A stretch of 64,000 nt of DNA from Liolophura sinensis (GCF_032854445.1 NC_088303.1:11167501-11231500); one strand, 5' to 3'. Positions 34,221 to 47,589 are shown, counted from the first letter of the stretch. Program-made: numbers and translations. Notes: a model not told the origin generated them from the sequence alone.

Positions 34221-35370
34221 TTAACTTTATGTGCGTTCCTCTCATTTAATTTAATTTTTGAAAATTTAGTCCTAAATTGTTAAAAAGTGTTAAGACGTGA
34301 GCTCGTTTTTTTCGTACTAAACATTGACTGACAGAATGTAATATAGCAGTTCAGGTTATGAGTCAGATATTAAAGATCACTATACTTTACAGATGCTGGC
34401 ATTGATCTCCACATTGCTCAACATTTATCACAGGAAAGCCTTGTTTGTATTTTGAGACACCAATTTCTTACCACAATTTATATAAGGAGGGCATCTTTCT
34501 TTCTACCTTTCGTTAACAAACCTTTGATATTATGAACTGTCTGATTTTATAAAGAGTGTGTTAGGTCATATACTTTTAAAGGCTCGTAATTGTACGGGGT
34601 TCAGTAAAAATAATGAAGTTAATGCCTTACCAAGTAAATATAAAAGGGTTTCACTACGATCCCGGCATGTTGGTCGAAAGCTAATGAAACCGTTTACTTT
34701 TGCGTGGTGATGCCTTGACTTCATTATTATAAGTTAATAAGGTTATTTTCCTTTCATCAGCACTTCTTTGTCTTTAAAGGTCCGTCTTTATCGTATCACA
34801 CAGTAAACTCCCTCGGTCGTTTTATTTGTTTTGGCTCACCACCCACAATTATGACACAGATTACATCCTAAAACAGTTCATAGTCGATGACTTGGCCCTA
34901 ACATCAGTGACAGAAGACTGGTTAGGTTTAGATGTAAACCTTTTTGAAAACTCAACATCAAATCATCTGATTTTATGGTAATAGGCGCTAAGAGCAGCAT
35001 GTATCCTAGTTACACTGACAGGGACAAACACTCAACAAATAAGAAATTATCATTTAATCTCATATGGAAATACGAAGGTTGCACAAAGAAATCATCTCAT
35101 ACGTCCCGAAATTCTTCTTTATGAAGACAATCAAAAAGCAAACATTCGATATAAGAGTGAAAACAGAAGACGTGTAATCTCCTGTTTTCAGGTATAATCA
35201 ATATAGTAGCATACGGATAAAATGAAAAGATAAGATTGAAGCAATAATGTAACCATTATTTAAAAACTGCATATTATATAACACTAAACCTTGTTTCTTT
35301 TCTCATTTCTTTTCATTAATAACGAAGCCCATATTGCAAATAAAACATTCCTCAAGGTAACTTATGTGGT
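34221..35370 (+). other. Upstream flank of copy E, inverted match to copy D flank
   Basis: From about 34800 to 35400 this matches 32400-31800 in inverted orientation (for example 'gtgtaatctcctgttttcagg' at 35173). The rest matches the flank of copy I at 58.8-59.9 kb. No gene is seen. Confidence 0.6.
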
Positions 35371-35498
35371 TCCCACCCTACTCAGCGTGTATATAAGTGA
35401 TCAGGTGTACCGGAGACAACACAGCGCTTGAGGAGCAGCTTTACACCAGACTTTTCGGAGACAGAACTACTTGGGAGTCCTCAGATCAACCTACAAAC
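35350..35498 (+). promoter_or_regulatory. Core promoter and 5' UTR of copy E
   Basis: Shared promoter block with TATATAAG at 35390-35397, 109 nt before the ATG, followed by 'accggagacaacacagcgct' and the pre-ATG block. Confidence 0.7.
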
Positions 35499-37392
35499 AT
35501 GGCGTCTCTGACTCTTGTCACGGTGGCCGTCTGTATGTTCGTCATTCCTGCATTCGGTGGTTGGTCTCCACCTTACTACAACCATGGTCCAGGTAAGGTT
35601 TACCTGTCAGGCATATCATGCCGTGGAGAATGTTATACAATGATTATTATTTCATTACAAAGACAATAACTAAATAGTTGTTTAAAAGGGGGTATGTTTA
35701 TTTATGCTTTGGGTTTTACGTCGTATTTAGCAATACTTTATTGCTATTATCATTTGACGATGAACAGCCATTACGTGTGTATATATATACTGCGTCTTCT
35801 TGTGGTAGCATGGTGTCAATGGGCTGCCCCCACTGAAGCACCATGCGGAAGACAGCATAACATCAAACCCCACCAAGTCACATTATATTAATCACCGGGC
35901 GAACCAGTCCTGCTTGCATGCCCTGAGACCAACGCTCTTTTATCAAAGAAGCGGTCAGACGGATGGATGTGGTTCACCTTTAGATAACGGACCGTAAGAT
36001 AGAACGTATATGTAAAATTATCTAAGATACAAATTCATTCCCTATGCTTTAAAACATTTTGTGCTTTGTAATAATTAGACTCAGGTCACAGCTATTTACT
36101 GTTTGACATATACTTTACGTGAAAATTAATTTGCTGCTATGTTAAAATGAAAGCACAGAAGTATACAACAGAAATTTATGACCATGTTTAAGCTATATAA
36201 TACCTTTATGACCTAAAATAGCCGCCGTTTGTTATAACTGCTTCACTGAAGTGAGGTGATAACATTTGTCACCATGGTATAGCCCCGGGGCTTTGAATAG
36301 TTAGTGTTAGTCTAGCGAACCTTCCTCAGGTCTTCAAAATACGGACACATCGTTTTATTTAGTTATTTTAACTTAAGTTATTTCATAACCAATCAAATCA
36401 GTTCTGAAACATATTCAGATCTGAAGGAAATCTTCGATACAGGTGTTCTGCTTGTGTTATCTTCTTCCTGGGGGAACAGTCGTTCCGTTTAGAATATGCA
36501 GCGGACTGAGTATACACTGTAGGTAACAAGCGGCCAGGTCACTGACTTGATTGGTCTCTGATGGCCGCTCATGTACATAATTCAGCACTACTATGTTCAT
36601 TTTTATGCGTCTAATTTCTCAGTGTTTGTTTCTCACTATATCTGCTTACCAATCAGCTTACCCGCTTGAAAGTCCCTTTGGTAGAGGAGGGCGCCAGGGT
36701 CCTGCAAGAGCTAATCAGGATGGTGCACGTGATAGTGGTGCAGGACTCGGAGGTGCTGGTGGACTCGGAGGGCTTGGAAGACTCGGAGGAGCTGGGGGGC
36801 CGGAGGAATTGGAAGTGCTGGAGGGCGCGGAGGCGCTGGAGGTGATAGAGTGGGTGTTGGTGCTGGCGGTGTCGGAGGTGCCCAACCAGGTAGACCTTTT
36901 GACCGAATTCCCCCGAAACTGCCTCAGCCGGAAGTATTCGTCAACCCTCAGGACGCCGTGGCCACATCTGTGGTCAGAACCACTGACCAGTACTTCTATA
37001 AACCCGCACCTGTTGACTTTGACAACATCATCACAAACATCAATGGCGGGTATAACACAGAATATGGTGTCTTCACTGCTCCTGTGCCAGGAATCTATTC
37101 CATCAACTATCACGTACAAAGCAAGAAAGGCAGCACCAAAGAGGCCCATGTGGATCTGATCCAGAACGGAGAAGTCGTCAACTCGGCCAAGGCAGAAGGT
37201 GATTGTGTCACGGCCTCCAACTCCGCCGTCCTCTACCTTGACCAGTTTGACCAGCTCAGTGTTAACGGTCGTGAAGGAACCATCATTGGCTGTGAGAATA
37301 ACGGTTTCTGTAGCTTTAGCGTGTCTCTGGTTAAACCGGGTAGATTCACAGATCTGAAAATCCCCAGAGCTGTACCAATCGACAAATGGTAA
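35499..37392 (+). pseudogene. C1q-domain gene copy E, single 1-nt frameshift
   Basis: Exons are 35499-35592 and 36657-37392 with the same splice sites as the intact copies. Exon 1 is intact (MASLTL to NHGPG). In exon 2 the frame is correct through the first Gly-rich part, then one C is missing in a GGGGGGCCGGA run at about 36800, compared with CCCGGA in the other copies. The rest of the Gly-rich segment and the complete C1q domain follow in the next frame, up to TAA at 37390-37392, with C terminus IPRAVPIDKW. There is no other lesion. The gene is either recently inactivated or affected by a sequencing error in a GC run. Confidence 0.82.
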
Positions 37393-38299
37393 ATGATCTT
37401 TGTCGTATAACTTATTGCTTACCCCCGTTCTTTCAAAGAATAGTAGATAATGTCTACGCATTTGAAGTGTTGTTTGTAATTTGTATTTTCCGTAAAGTGC
37501 ATGCAAATTGTGAAGGTAGTTACACACAACGCGCTACCACGCCCAACGCTATGATTCATAGGTACACTTATTCCTTATTAACTTTCAATCAACTCTCTGC
37601 TGTTAAAATGTTCTCTACAATCGTCTTATAACAGTTTTCGATGTCATGTTGACTTTATTATAGTGAAATTACAATATCCTTTTCAAGATTAAATTCGTTC
37701 TCCGTGTTTTGTTTACTGCATGCAGGTGATGATTTATTGATTATTTTGTTAGGTGCGTTACGTTTGTCATTTCACGGTAAAAGCAACATGTATGATTGAT
37801 TTAAACAATGCTTTTTAAACAGACCTATATGAGGTATAACATGTTTGAAACTTGAAACCACATCTCTCAAGGAAACAATACTTTTAATTATTTTTCCTGA
37901 TTTTGTTATTGTTTAATGAAGACTAGCCTACCTATCCTACGACCGCGCTCAATTTTATGCATGAAGTGAAACGAAGTTCCCGGTGTAAACGACCGCCGTT
38001 TGGCAAGTTACGGACGAACATTCCCTCATGTGACGTTCAGATATGGAGAACGCATTGGTGGTAAACAAGTGGTCTTCAACGAACGTTTTGACGGCGCAAA
38101 ACAGCAATACAAGAAACGACCACCGTGTACTGTCAAAAAAAAATCAGAAAGAGTAAGCGATAATTTAAACAGGTTTCCTGTGGTATTTCTTTAGGATTGG
38201 AAGCTAATAACGCGGCATTTTTGATGTGAATAATTAGAGTGAATCATGAAGATCTCCTAAAACCTTGTGAAGTTGAATCCGACATTCGTATTTTAGTCT

Positions 38300-38625
38300 G
38301 CGCCCATTAATTGTAAAATTTACCAGTCCTCATCCGCTGATTATAAAATATACCAGTCCTCATCCGTTAATGGTGAAATATACCAGTCCTCACCTTCTAA
38401 TGGTGAAATATACCAGACCTCATCCGCTAATGATAAAATATACCAATCCTCACTCCCTAATAGTAAAATATACCAGTCCAAAAAAGCTAATGGTGAAATA
38501 TACCAGTCTTCACCTGCTCATGGCAAAATATACTAGTTCTCACCCGTTATTGATAAAATATACCACCCCTCACCCTCTAATGGTAAAATGTACCAGTCCT
38601 CAGTGGGTAATGGTTAAAACTAAGT
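38300..38625 (+). repeat. 30-bp minisatellite (copy 2 of 4)
   Basis: 'taccag' starts at 38321, 38351, 38381 and 38411 and then continues every 30 nt to 38591, at least ten units. It lies about 900 nt downstream of copy E. The units read MVKYTSPHPL in one frame. Confidence 0.9.
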
Positions 38626-39109
38626 CAGTTGTCAAGAACTATAAAGGACATTTGTATATATTTACAAGTTGTCAGCAGTATATTTCTCTGCAGAATGTGA
38701 ATCGTTGGCAACCTAACATCTGGTCAATGACACGATATTAACATAACACAGCTGTTCAAGTGCCATGGTGGGAGGAAGTTAAGGAAGACGTAACTGTGTA
38801 CTATCTTGTAGGTTTGTCTAAAACATCCATATAACATACACGCTCTACACACATTATTCCTCTTAAAATATTGAGTAAAGTGATCACACAAGTAACGTAC
38901 AGTTCTACACTTTCTGTTTCAACATATGAGAGTCTCCAACATGCGTAATTCCTACTGATTCCTACTGAACACATCACATACATGTGGGCACTACAGTTGT
39001 GACTGCTCATTGTCAAACTTTAGCTTCAATCCCTGGAAACTGCTTATGACTAACAACCTTAATATTGTAAATAATGATGATTAATATTATATTTCTGGGA
39101 AGAATTATT

Positions 39110-39800
39110 ACTATCAGGTTCTTGTAGAGGAGCCTAATATAACTACAACAATCGCCCCAACATCAACGTATTCTATAACAACCCATACTCTGGAGAAAAC
39201 ACCAGCCCTTTCTCAACCAGAAGGTATATCCGTACATATGCCACAACTCTACAAAGATTCAAAACAGCATAAATCCCCAGACAAAGCTCGATCTATGGCG
39301 AGGTCTGGAAGCTGTACCGCCACACTTGTAGTTATTCTCTTAACTAAGTATATTCAGAAAAAGTGCTTTTGTATAACTGCGAAAACTTTCTTAAAACTTG
39401 CACAGCTCTCACTGAAGAACTAGACACTCAAATACATATACGGCATCAGCCTATGTCTACTTGGGATTTTTCGAACTCTCTATAATACTATTTCTTACAC
39501 AGATTTAACTGGTAGAGATTTATCACTAATTGTATCGGCGTTTAATAAAACCGGTCACCGGTACATCACTTCGAAGGCAGCAAAGCCCTCTTCAGTTCCA
39601 CTACATACAAGGGTCACCATTTATGGGATGTTTCCTTGTTCGTCGAGTTGCATGAATTTCTCTATAATAACATCTGTGTGAAATTAGGTGAAATCATATA
39701 TCACCAGTGTATATTTATTCCGATGAGTACCAGTTGTGCTCTCCTTTTGGGTGATCTCATACATTTAATATGGTTCTATATTTGTAAGACCAAAAGACCA
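39110..39800 (+). pseudogene. Decayed Penelope-like RT fragment (R5)
   Basis: Readable pieces in order: MPQLYKDSKQ, SGSCTATLVVILLTK, the GISLCLLGIFRTL-like block in a shifted frame where others have STW-FSTL, FNKTGHRYIT, and LGEIIYHQCIFIPMSTSCAL followed by LIWFYICKTKRPKF. It has several frameshifts. It lies at the mirror position of R4 around the D/E spacer. Confidence 0.68.
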
Positions 39801-39839
39801 AAATTTCCTTTGTTAAGAGAATACCCTAGATCAATCACC

Positions 39840-40090
39840 AACTGTTAAGTTTACATTCATGGAGCAATCTCCAGTAAAGTGGACATTTATAGATCAGACA
39901 CAGTTGTTAAGTAGACACTCAAATACCAATTACTCTCATACACCGATCACTCGCTGTGAAGTGGGAACTCGTACATTAATCACCAGCTGCGAAGTGGGTA
40001 TTCGTACATCTATCACAAGCTGTTGAAAGGACACTCGTACATCATCCATCAGCTGTAAAATAGACATTTATAAATCAGTCACCATCTGAA
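39840..40090 (+). repeat. Diverged 33-bp-type repeat
   Basis: Loose units with 'ttcgtaca' and 'atcaccagctg' follow the RT fragment, as the regular 33-bp array does after R1 and R8. Spacing is irregular. Confidence 0.5.
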
Positions 40091-40649
40091 AAAATCACAG
40101 TAAATTTCCTCGGTCATTTTATTTGTTTTGGCTCACCACCCACAATTATGACACAGATTACATCATAAAACGTGTCATAGTCGATGACTTGGCCCTAACA
40201 TCAGTAACAAAAGACTGTTTAGGTTTAGATGTAGTCAGCCTTTTTAAAAACTGAACACCAAATCATCTGATTTCGTGCTAAAAGACGCTGGGAGCAGTAT
40301 GCATGTTAATTACACTGACAGGAACACTCATCAAATAAGAAATTATCATTAAATCTGATATAAAACTATGAAGGTTGAACAAAAAAAACCATCTCATATG
40401 TTTCGAAATTCTTCTCTATGAAGAGCATCAAAGAGCAAACACTCGTTATAAGAATGAAAACAGAAGACGTGTAATCTCCTGTTTTCAGGTATAATCAATA
40501 TAGTAGCATTCGACTTGGGCTAAAATGAAAAATAAGATCGATCCTATAACGTAACCATTGAATTGAAACTGCATATTATATAACACTAAACCGTGTTTCT
40601 TTCCTCATTTCTTTTCACTAATAACGAAGCCCATATTGCAAATAAAATA

Positions 40650-40799
40650 TTCCTCAAGGTAAATTATGTAGTCCCCACCCTACTCAGCGTGAATATAAGT
40701 GACCAGGTGTACCGGAGACAACACAATGCTTCTGGAACAGTTTTACACAACTCTTTTTGAAAAAGAAGGACTTGTGGGTCCTCAGATCAACCTACAAAC
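40650..40799 (+). promoter_or_regulatory. Core promoter of copy F, altered TATA
   Basis: The shared block is present but reads GAATATAAG in place of GTATATAAG (40691-40699). Strength may be lower than in other copies. Confidence 0.55.
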
Positions 40800-40902
40800 A
40801 TGGCGTCTCTGACTCTTGTCACGGTGGCCGTCTGTATGTTCGTCATTCCTGCATTCGGTGGTTGGTCTCCATATTACTACAAGCGTAGTCCACACGGCTC
40901 AG
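40800..40902 (+). CDS. C1q family exon 1, copy F, without adjacent exon 2
   Basis: An intact first exon of 103 nt encodes MASLTLVTVAVCMFVIPAFG and GWSPYYYKRSPHGS and ends in the strong donor CAG|GTAAGG. Normal intron sequence follows for about 240 nt, then breaks at about 41146. The next family exon 2 on this strand is copy G, whose intron resumes at about 48027, overlapping by some 65 nt. F and G may have been one gene split by the 6.9 kb between them. Splicing across 8 kb to G would yield only a truncated protein. It is likely non-coding today. Confidence 0.55.
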
Positions 40903-41145
40903 GTAAGGTTTATCTGTCTGGCATATCATGCCGTGGAGAATGTTATACAATGATAATTATTCCATTACAAAGATAATAACTGAATAACTGGTTAAAATTG
41001 GGGTATGTATATGTATGCTTGGAGTTTTAAGTCGTACCTAGCAATACTTTATTGTTATTATCATTTAACGATGAAGAGTTCTTACGTGTGTGTACATATA
41101 CCGCGTCTTCTTGTGGTAGCGTGATTCCCTGTCGTCAATGGGCCG

Positions 41146-41222
41146 GAAAGAACGCCAGAATGATAGCGACCTCATTCGTGAGAGGCTCCAGGCGATAGCG
41201 CGCTAACCGACTGAGCGATTTA
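41146..41222 (-). mobile_element. SINE head fragment
   Basis: 'gtgagaggctccaggcgatagcgcgctaaccg' is the tRNA-like head of the SINE in reverse orientation; the 'gggtcattacgctgtgc' part is lost and the rest is truncated. It lies at the break in the copy F intron. Confidence 0.65.
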
Positions 41223-41559
41223 TTGATTTAGAATTACTTATTGTTTGGTCAGATTCAAACGGGTCGCGTCATCCCAAAGACTTTAAAAAGGGTACTTGGC
41301 GCTCAGCACTGAGAGTTTAGAGCAAGGAAAAAGCACTGTTGCCCGGGTGTCAGTGCAATGAAAATTTAAAGAACATAATAATACTTGAGCTGAAGAAATT
41401 GTGCTCATTTATAGATGAACTACATTTTGTCAGCGCAGGTACTTTAGTTGTATCAAGTTGGTCTGCTGATTAATGAAAAACCGTTTGCATGTTGATCACT
41501 TAGCACGCAAAAGGCATATGATAAATAGATTATAATAAAAGTGCGTGTTCCACTATTTT

Positions 41560-42735
41560 GTATCGACTCTCCTTTCCTGGTGTCGGCCTGTCGCATCAGC
41601 CTCCGTCTTCGAAGTTGGTCGCCCGAAGACAACTCTGGCTGCATTCGAGATCACACGCTTTTCTACGTAATCCTACGGTACCGAGACAAGGCTCTTGTAT
41701 AGATGGGCGCCATCAGGTGAGTGACTTTCCCCCAAATTTGGAGATAATTGTTGACAAAGGAGTATCATATATTTAATAAGTATTTTCAAATTCCTTGAGT
41801 CTAAATGGTATAAAAATTAAGCAACTGCCTGTACATGAATTAATCGAAAACATCTAAAACAAAAATGAAACATTTACTCACGTATGAACTTATGAATATT
41901 ATACCGAAGGGTCCTGCATATATGCCGTGCACATATCTCACCTTAAAGCACTTGTTAAATCCTGTGTATTGTGTGACTATTTTTACCAATGCCACAAGTT
42001 ATTATTGCAAAAATTAGCGTGTCAAGATTATTCCACCAAACACCTCCACTGTCATTTTTTTTGGGGCATAATTCTCGTGTATGGAAATATGGACACAGTG
42101 TTCAGTATCTCTGACGCTTTGGTTCATCATGGTGTCTAATTCCGCTTAACCTGAGGATACGGGCTGTGTCTCCATCGTGTTGATTTAGATCGCCACAATG
42201 GATATATAAACAGTTCCAATCAAAGCGCAACTGGGGTCCATGTATTATTATCGATAACTTATATACTAGCAAGGTACACGGTTTCAATACTGATTTCACT
42301 CGTTCGCCTAGAACATGCCTTGCGCCTTACGGGCATCATTGAAAACTGCTGCCTGCTTCTCTTTAATTCCGTCCTATTTTCGTATTTTATATACATTTTT
42401 AGTTCTTTGTTCTGGGAATTGCAGTTATTGACTTGGAACGTCAAACTTGGTTGTCGGCTGGTATACGAATGTCTGTTTCGACTCATGCATTCGATGGGCG
42501 AACCTCGATATCCCCCCTACTGAGAAATACAGAGGTTTTGCATTTTAAGTCATTGTCTCAAAGCAAACATTTTTATAGTAATTAAAATGTATGACCAAAA
42601 TGATGTTGAGTGACCTAAGACTTGACAGAAACATACAAGTGATTATTCCTGTCGTCAGCTGTTAAACTGACATTCGTCTCCCAATCATCAACTGTTTTAC
42701 GAATTCTTATACTAACAATTAGTTTTCCAGTGGAC
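41560..42735 (+). repeat. Triplicated module, copy without the SINE
   Basis: This matches 23690-24722 and 45708-46712 but is more diverged and contains an extra segment (about 41890-42135). At the place where the other copies carry the SINE it reads straight through 'ccagtggacatttgcgtagc' (42728-42747), the empty site. Confidence 0.7.
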
Positions 42736-42759
42736 ATTTGCGTAGCGATTGTTTAAGCA

Positions 42760-43715
42760 TTTAACACCGCCGTAGCAGTGTTTGTTGTGTTAACTGATAC
42801 CGCTGAACCTTGTTTTATACCAAGTATGAAACATTTTGACCGCCGAGGATTTGACGAGGTAGGTAACAATGTTCAACGGTATCGGGTTAGACAACTAAAA
42901 CAAAAACGAAGGTGTTAAAGTCTATTCTACCTCCAAAAGGAAGAGAATGTGGTAAAAAAAGGATATTTAATGTTGATGATATTTCATGATTTTTCATTTT
43001 TACACGATGTTGTTGGAAAGGTCATCGCTGTTTAATGTGTATGTTTGCACACATGTGTATGTTTGGTCGTGTGTTTCTTCCGGGCATAATGTTGACGGTC
43101 GTCGTATAAGTGAAATGCTCTTGAAAACGGCGTAAAGACCAATCAAATAAATAAATAAATCATAACTCTACAGTATGTAATGCGAAAAAGACATTCCCGT
43201 GTGGCTGGAGCCGGCTACAATTTTTCGATTTTATGACCTGTACATCGCTTCAGTGCATGTTTGGAGCTTTATAAGCCGCATACTTGCCATATAACACGAA
43301 CGGACGAGCAAAACATAACTGAAGAAAGTAGTAGCCTTATTAGTGTGCCAGAAGCTGTCCATCACAGCTATAGTCAGTTTCACCACTAGAGCTCCACAGT
43401 TTCTTGCTCTGGGGCAGATTTTCCACTTTACCATACCAGATCCTTTCTGTTTACAGATGTTCAAGGCAAACTTTTCTGCTCGTATGACATTGGTTTGTAT
43501 AAGACGGGGAATCCCACAAACATAAGTCTTTTCTATGATGTTCAATTAATAATATATTGTGAATATCTTAATGGCCCGTGTCGAACAAACGTGAAATGTG
43601 AGATGATTCTCACAATGTTTAGAGACAACAGCAAAGGCGTGAATTTTAGGTACAAGCCAACAATTTGGAGAGAAGAAAGTAAGGATCAGTATTTCCGGCA
43701 ATTATTTTAATTAAG
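42760..43715. other. Intergenic stretch, SINE tail only
   Basis: The frame at 43231-43545 and the opposite frame show no known domain. A SINE 3' tail lies at 43085-43168 (+), ending in aataaataaat. Nothing else is recognised. Confidence 0.45.
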
Positions 43716-46712
43716 GCGGCATGTATATGTATGCTTGGGGTTTTACGTCGTACCTAATAGTACTTTATTGTTATTGTCATTTGACGATAAAGAGCTCTTA
43801 CGTGTGTGTACTTCTCACGGTAGTGCTAGTCCATGACATCATATTGCTGCCCCACTGAGGCACCATGCCGAAGACAGCATAACATAAAACCCCATCAAGT
43901 CACATTATAATAATCACCTGGCCAACCATTCCTGTTTCCTTGCTGTAACCCTTAAGTGTTGAGCGCCAAGCGAGGCCGAAGCAAATACCATTTTTTGCTA
44001 TTGTCTTTGCTATGACCCCATCAGGGTTTGATCCCAGATCTCCCGACTTAAAGGCTGACGCTCTTTAATCCACGAACCGGTCAGAAGGATTGATGTGGTC
44101 CGCTTTTAGATAACGGACCGTAAGATAGAACGTACATGTAAATTACCAACGATACGGGCTCATTATGGAAGCTTTAAAACCGTTTGTGCTTTCTAATAGT
44201 GAGACTGAGGTCTAAATTATTTACCGTTTGACAGATACTTTACGTGCGAATTAATCGCACTCAGGAGGTAAGAATTTGCTGCTAAGTGAAAATGAAAGCA
44301 AAAATTGAAGTGCGGTGGTAACATTTATCACCATCACAAGCTTCAAGGGCTTCTGTTGTGTTCCTGTAATAATCTGAAGGGAAAACACCGTGTTGACTGT
44401 TAGTTCTTCACTTTATTGGGCAGTCCAGTTTGTGAGTCTTTACAAGTACATAATCAGAATATATTCCATACAATACGTTCAGAATCAAATATATAATATA
44501 GTTCAATTACAAATACATGCATCCTCGAAGTCTTTGTCAATAGATCTAATACCACAGAGGTATAATTATAGTTATCATTTTCGTGCTGGGCTACAAACTT
44601 AATAATAATAAATATTAATAAGTCTTACGCATTAAGTATGACAAAATTATACACACTTACTCCTACATCTTAATTGTTAAAAATAAGACTATATTGGTAT
44701 ATAAAAATACACAATTAATTCATATGTGTATACCCACTTGATACGAATATGAACATACAATAATTCTTTACTTTAACATATACTTGTAATACCTAAATGA
44801 TACCACAATTTGTTCTTATGAACATGGAATCATACAATAATTCTTTACATTAATATAAATATATAATACACAATTGGTATTCACATGGACACACTCTGAT
44901 AACATTTGTCCTTATATACCTGTACAATACAAAACTTCCCTCCCCCCACAGAAGTCATACATTTTAGACCAATAAAGGGCAAGCTTTTTCGATTGCAGCC
45001 GACCTAGATATTTCGAAGCTGTGTAGGTATGTGGTGTATTATTGGTGAGTGATGTAGGGATGTAAAATTGCACTGTACGTGTATTATGACATAAGCCGCT
45101 CAGCTCAGATTGGAACGTCATGACACAAATGTTTCTTTTTCCACGTCATGGCTTCTGGGTGTAAACTATCAAAGATGTAGAAACAGAAACGATGTCTATA
45201 AAGTGTGCGAAATAACACTTTCATCACTGAGGAAAATTCTGATAGTTCACCTTTATATAAATCACAAAAGCAAATCTGACAAGTAAACGAACTTAAATTC
45301 TTTTATTTGTAGACATAAGCAGTATGAAATCATATTACTCCCAGAGGCAAACGTACCGGCGGGGGTGTTGCGTGAAACACTCGATGTTGTTTAAAAGGTA
45401 ATCTCTGTTTAACATGTATATTTGCACACGGCCCGCAACTAACAGTGGGATAGAAGAGTGAACCTTCTTAAGGTCTTCAAAAAACGGAGACATCGTTTCA
45501 TTTAGTTATTTTAACTTAAGCTATTTTATCACCAATCAAATCAGTTCTGAAACATATTCAGATCTGAAGGAAATCTTGGATACAGCTGTTTGAGTTCTGC
45601 ATGTGTTACCTTGCCCCAGACGGAACAGTCCTCTCGTTTAGAATATACAGCGACTGAGTACATACTGTAGGTAACAAGCTGCCAGGTAAATGACATACCA
45701 CGATGTTTGTATCGACTCTCCTTGTCTGAGGCCGGCCTGTCTCACCAGACTCGCTCTTAGAGCTCGGTCGCCCTGAGACAAGTATAGTAGGCATTCGAGA
45801 TCACACGCCTTTCTACGTGTACCCAGACAAGGCTCGTGTATAGATGGGCGCCATCAGATCTGGGGATAATTGTTGATAGAGGAGTATCAGATATTTAATA
45901 AGTATTTTCAGATTCCTTGAGTCTAAATCTCTACCAATCAGATAAAATCAAGAAACTGCCTGCATCCGAAATAATCGAAAACATCCAAAATAAAAATGAA
46001 CTATTTACTCAAGTATTAACTAATGAATATTAAGTTATCCAACATTGCGGAGCCCACCAAAGACGACATGGTTTTTTTTAAATTTTGATTCATGATTGTT
46101 CCGCTTAACCCGGGTTGTGGATACCGGCTGTGTCTTCATCGTGTTGATTTAGATCGCCACAATGGATATATAAACAGTTCCAATCAAAGCGCAACTGGGG
46201 TCCATGTATTATTATCGATAACTTATATACTAGCAAGGTACACGGTTTCAATACTGATTTCACTCGTTCGCCTAGAACATGCCTTGCGCCTTTTGGGCAT
46301 CATTTAAAACCGCTGGCTGCTTCCCTCTGATTCCGTCCTATTTTCATACTTTATATACATTTTTAGTTCTTTCGTAGCTTGTGTTAAACGACGTTCTGGG
46401 AATTGACCTTGCCATTATTGACTTGGAACGTCAAACTTGGTGGTCGGCTAGAACGAATGTCTGTTTCGACGAGTGGATTAGATAGGTGAACCTCGATATC
46501 TCACCTACTGAGAGATACAGAGCTTTTGCATTTTAAATCATTGTCTCAAAGCAAACATTTTTATAGTAATTAAAAATGTATAACCGAAATGATGTTGAGT
46601 CACCAAAATAAACAAGCGGTTTTTCCTGTCGTCAGCTGTTAAAATGACATTCGTCTCCCAATCATCAGCTGTTTTACGAATTCTTATGCTAATATTAGTT
46701 TTTAAGTGGACA

Positions 46713-46979
46713 CGGGGCCTCCGTGGCTCAGTTCTTTAGCGCGCTAGCGCAGCGTAATGACCCAGGAGCCTCTCACCAATGCGGTCGATGTAAGGTCAAG
46801 TCTAGCTCATGCTAGCTTCCTCTCCGGTCGTAAGTGGGAAGGTCTGCCAGCAACCTGAGGATGGTGGTGGGTTTCCCCCGGGCACTACCCGGTTTACTCC
46901 CACCATAATGCTGGCCGCCGTCGTATAAGTGAAATATTCTTGACTACGGCGTAAAACACCAATCAAATAAATAAATACA
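46713..46979 (+). mobile_element. tRNA-derived SINE, duplicate of the one at 24723
   Basis: Same insertion with the same TTAAGTGGACA flanks at 46702-46712 and 46980-46990. It was copied as part of the segmental duplication. Confidence 0.92.
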
Positions 46980-47589
46980 TTAAGTGGACATTTGTGTAGC
47001 GATTCTCTCTCGGGCACTCGCTGGCTCAGTCATTTGAGGTGTTGGATATCGATGTGCATCACAAATTCTTAACCTTTAAGGGCTCAAGCTTTTACTCATC
47101 GTCCGCTTGGTTTGCCTCGTAACTAGTAAAGTGGCATGGTTTCGTCCGGGCTCTGCACAGTTTCCCTAACCATATGTTTTGCAGAGGGATAATAGAACAT
47201 TCATTTACTTTACTGTAGGTATATGGTAGCCTATACCTGGTTTTTTTATTACATGTACATAAGGTTTTGAAATTGGAAATTGCTCAAACATAAATGGCAT
47301 AGTCCGAACTGCTTTATTTTTGTTAAGCATTTATTTTTGAGAGCTTTTCATTTATATTATAAGCATCAGGTGATGAAAACAAAGCTTTACAGAAAAAGCC
47401 AGATGTTTTTAATAAAAAGAAAAGTTTCTTCTAAACACTTTATCCCTTATCAGATCAGAGGAAAGCAAAAAAAGCAAACAAACAGATTTGACAATAAAAT
47501 CCAACTCAATTCAGGCATGTATGCATGAGTCAGGCCTATCCATAGTGTAACAGTTATTACATATAGGGCAAAATTCCATCCATAAAGAT

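Noticed and set aside
36715-37527. Long open frame of 270 codons antisense to copy E exon 2, with similar antisense frames opposite copies D, H and I
   Set aside because: These frames are the complement of the Gly-rich and C1q coding strand. They change with the sense frame and have no promoter, splice or domain evidence.
38300-38625. Regular 30-bp repeats resembling a CRISPR array
   Set aside because: Units are directly adjacent without unique spacers, vary between units, and the context is a eukaryotic genome with introns and SINEs.
38370-38741. 123-codon frame with MVKYTSPHPL-type repeats, and similar frames at 28593, 28654, 50758, 54101 and 54250
   Set aside because: They arise because the 30-bp minisatellite has a length divisible by three; both strands and several frames are open.
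43231-43545. 104-codon frame on the minus strand
   Set aside because: No recognisable domain, and frames of similar length are open on the other strand in the same stretch; treated as chance.
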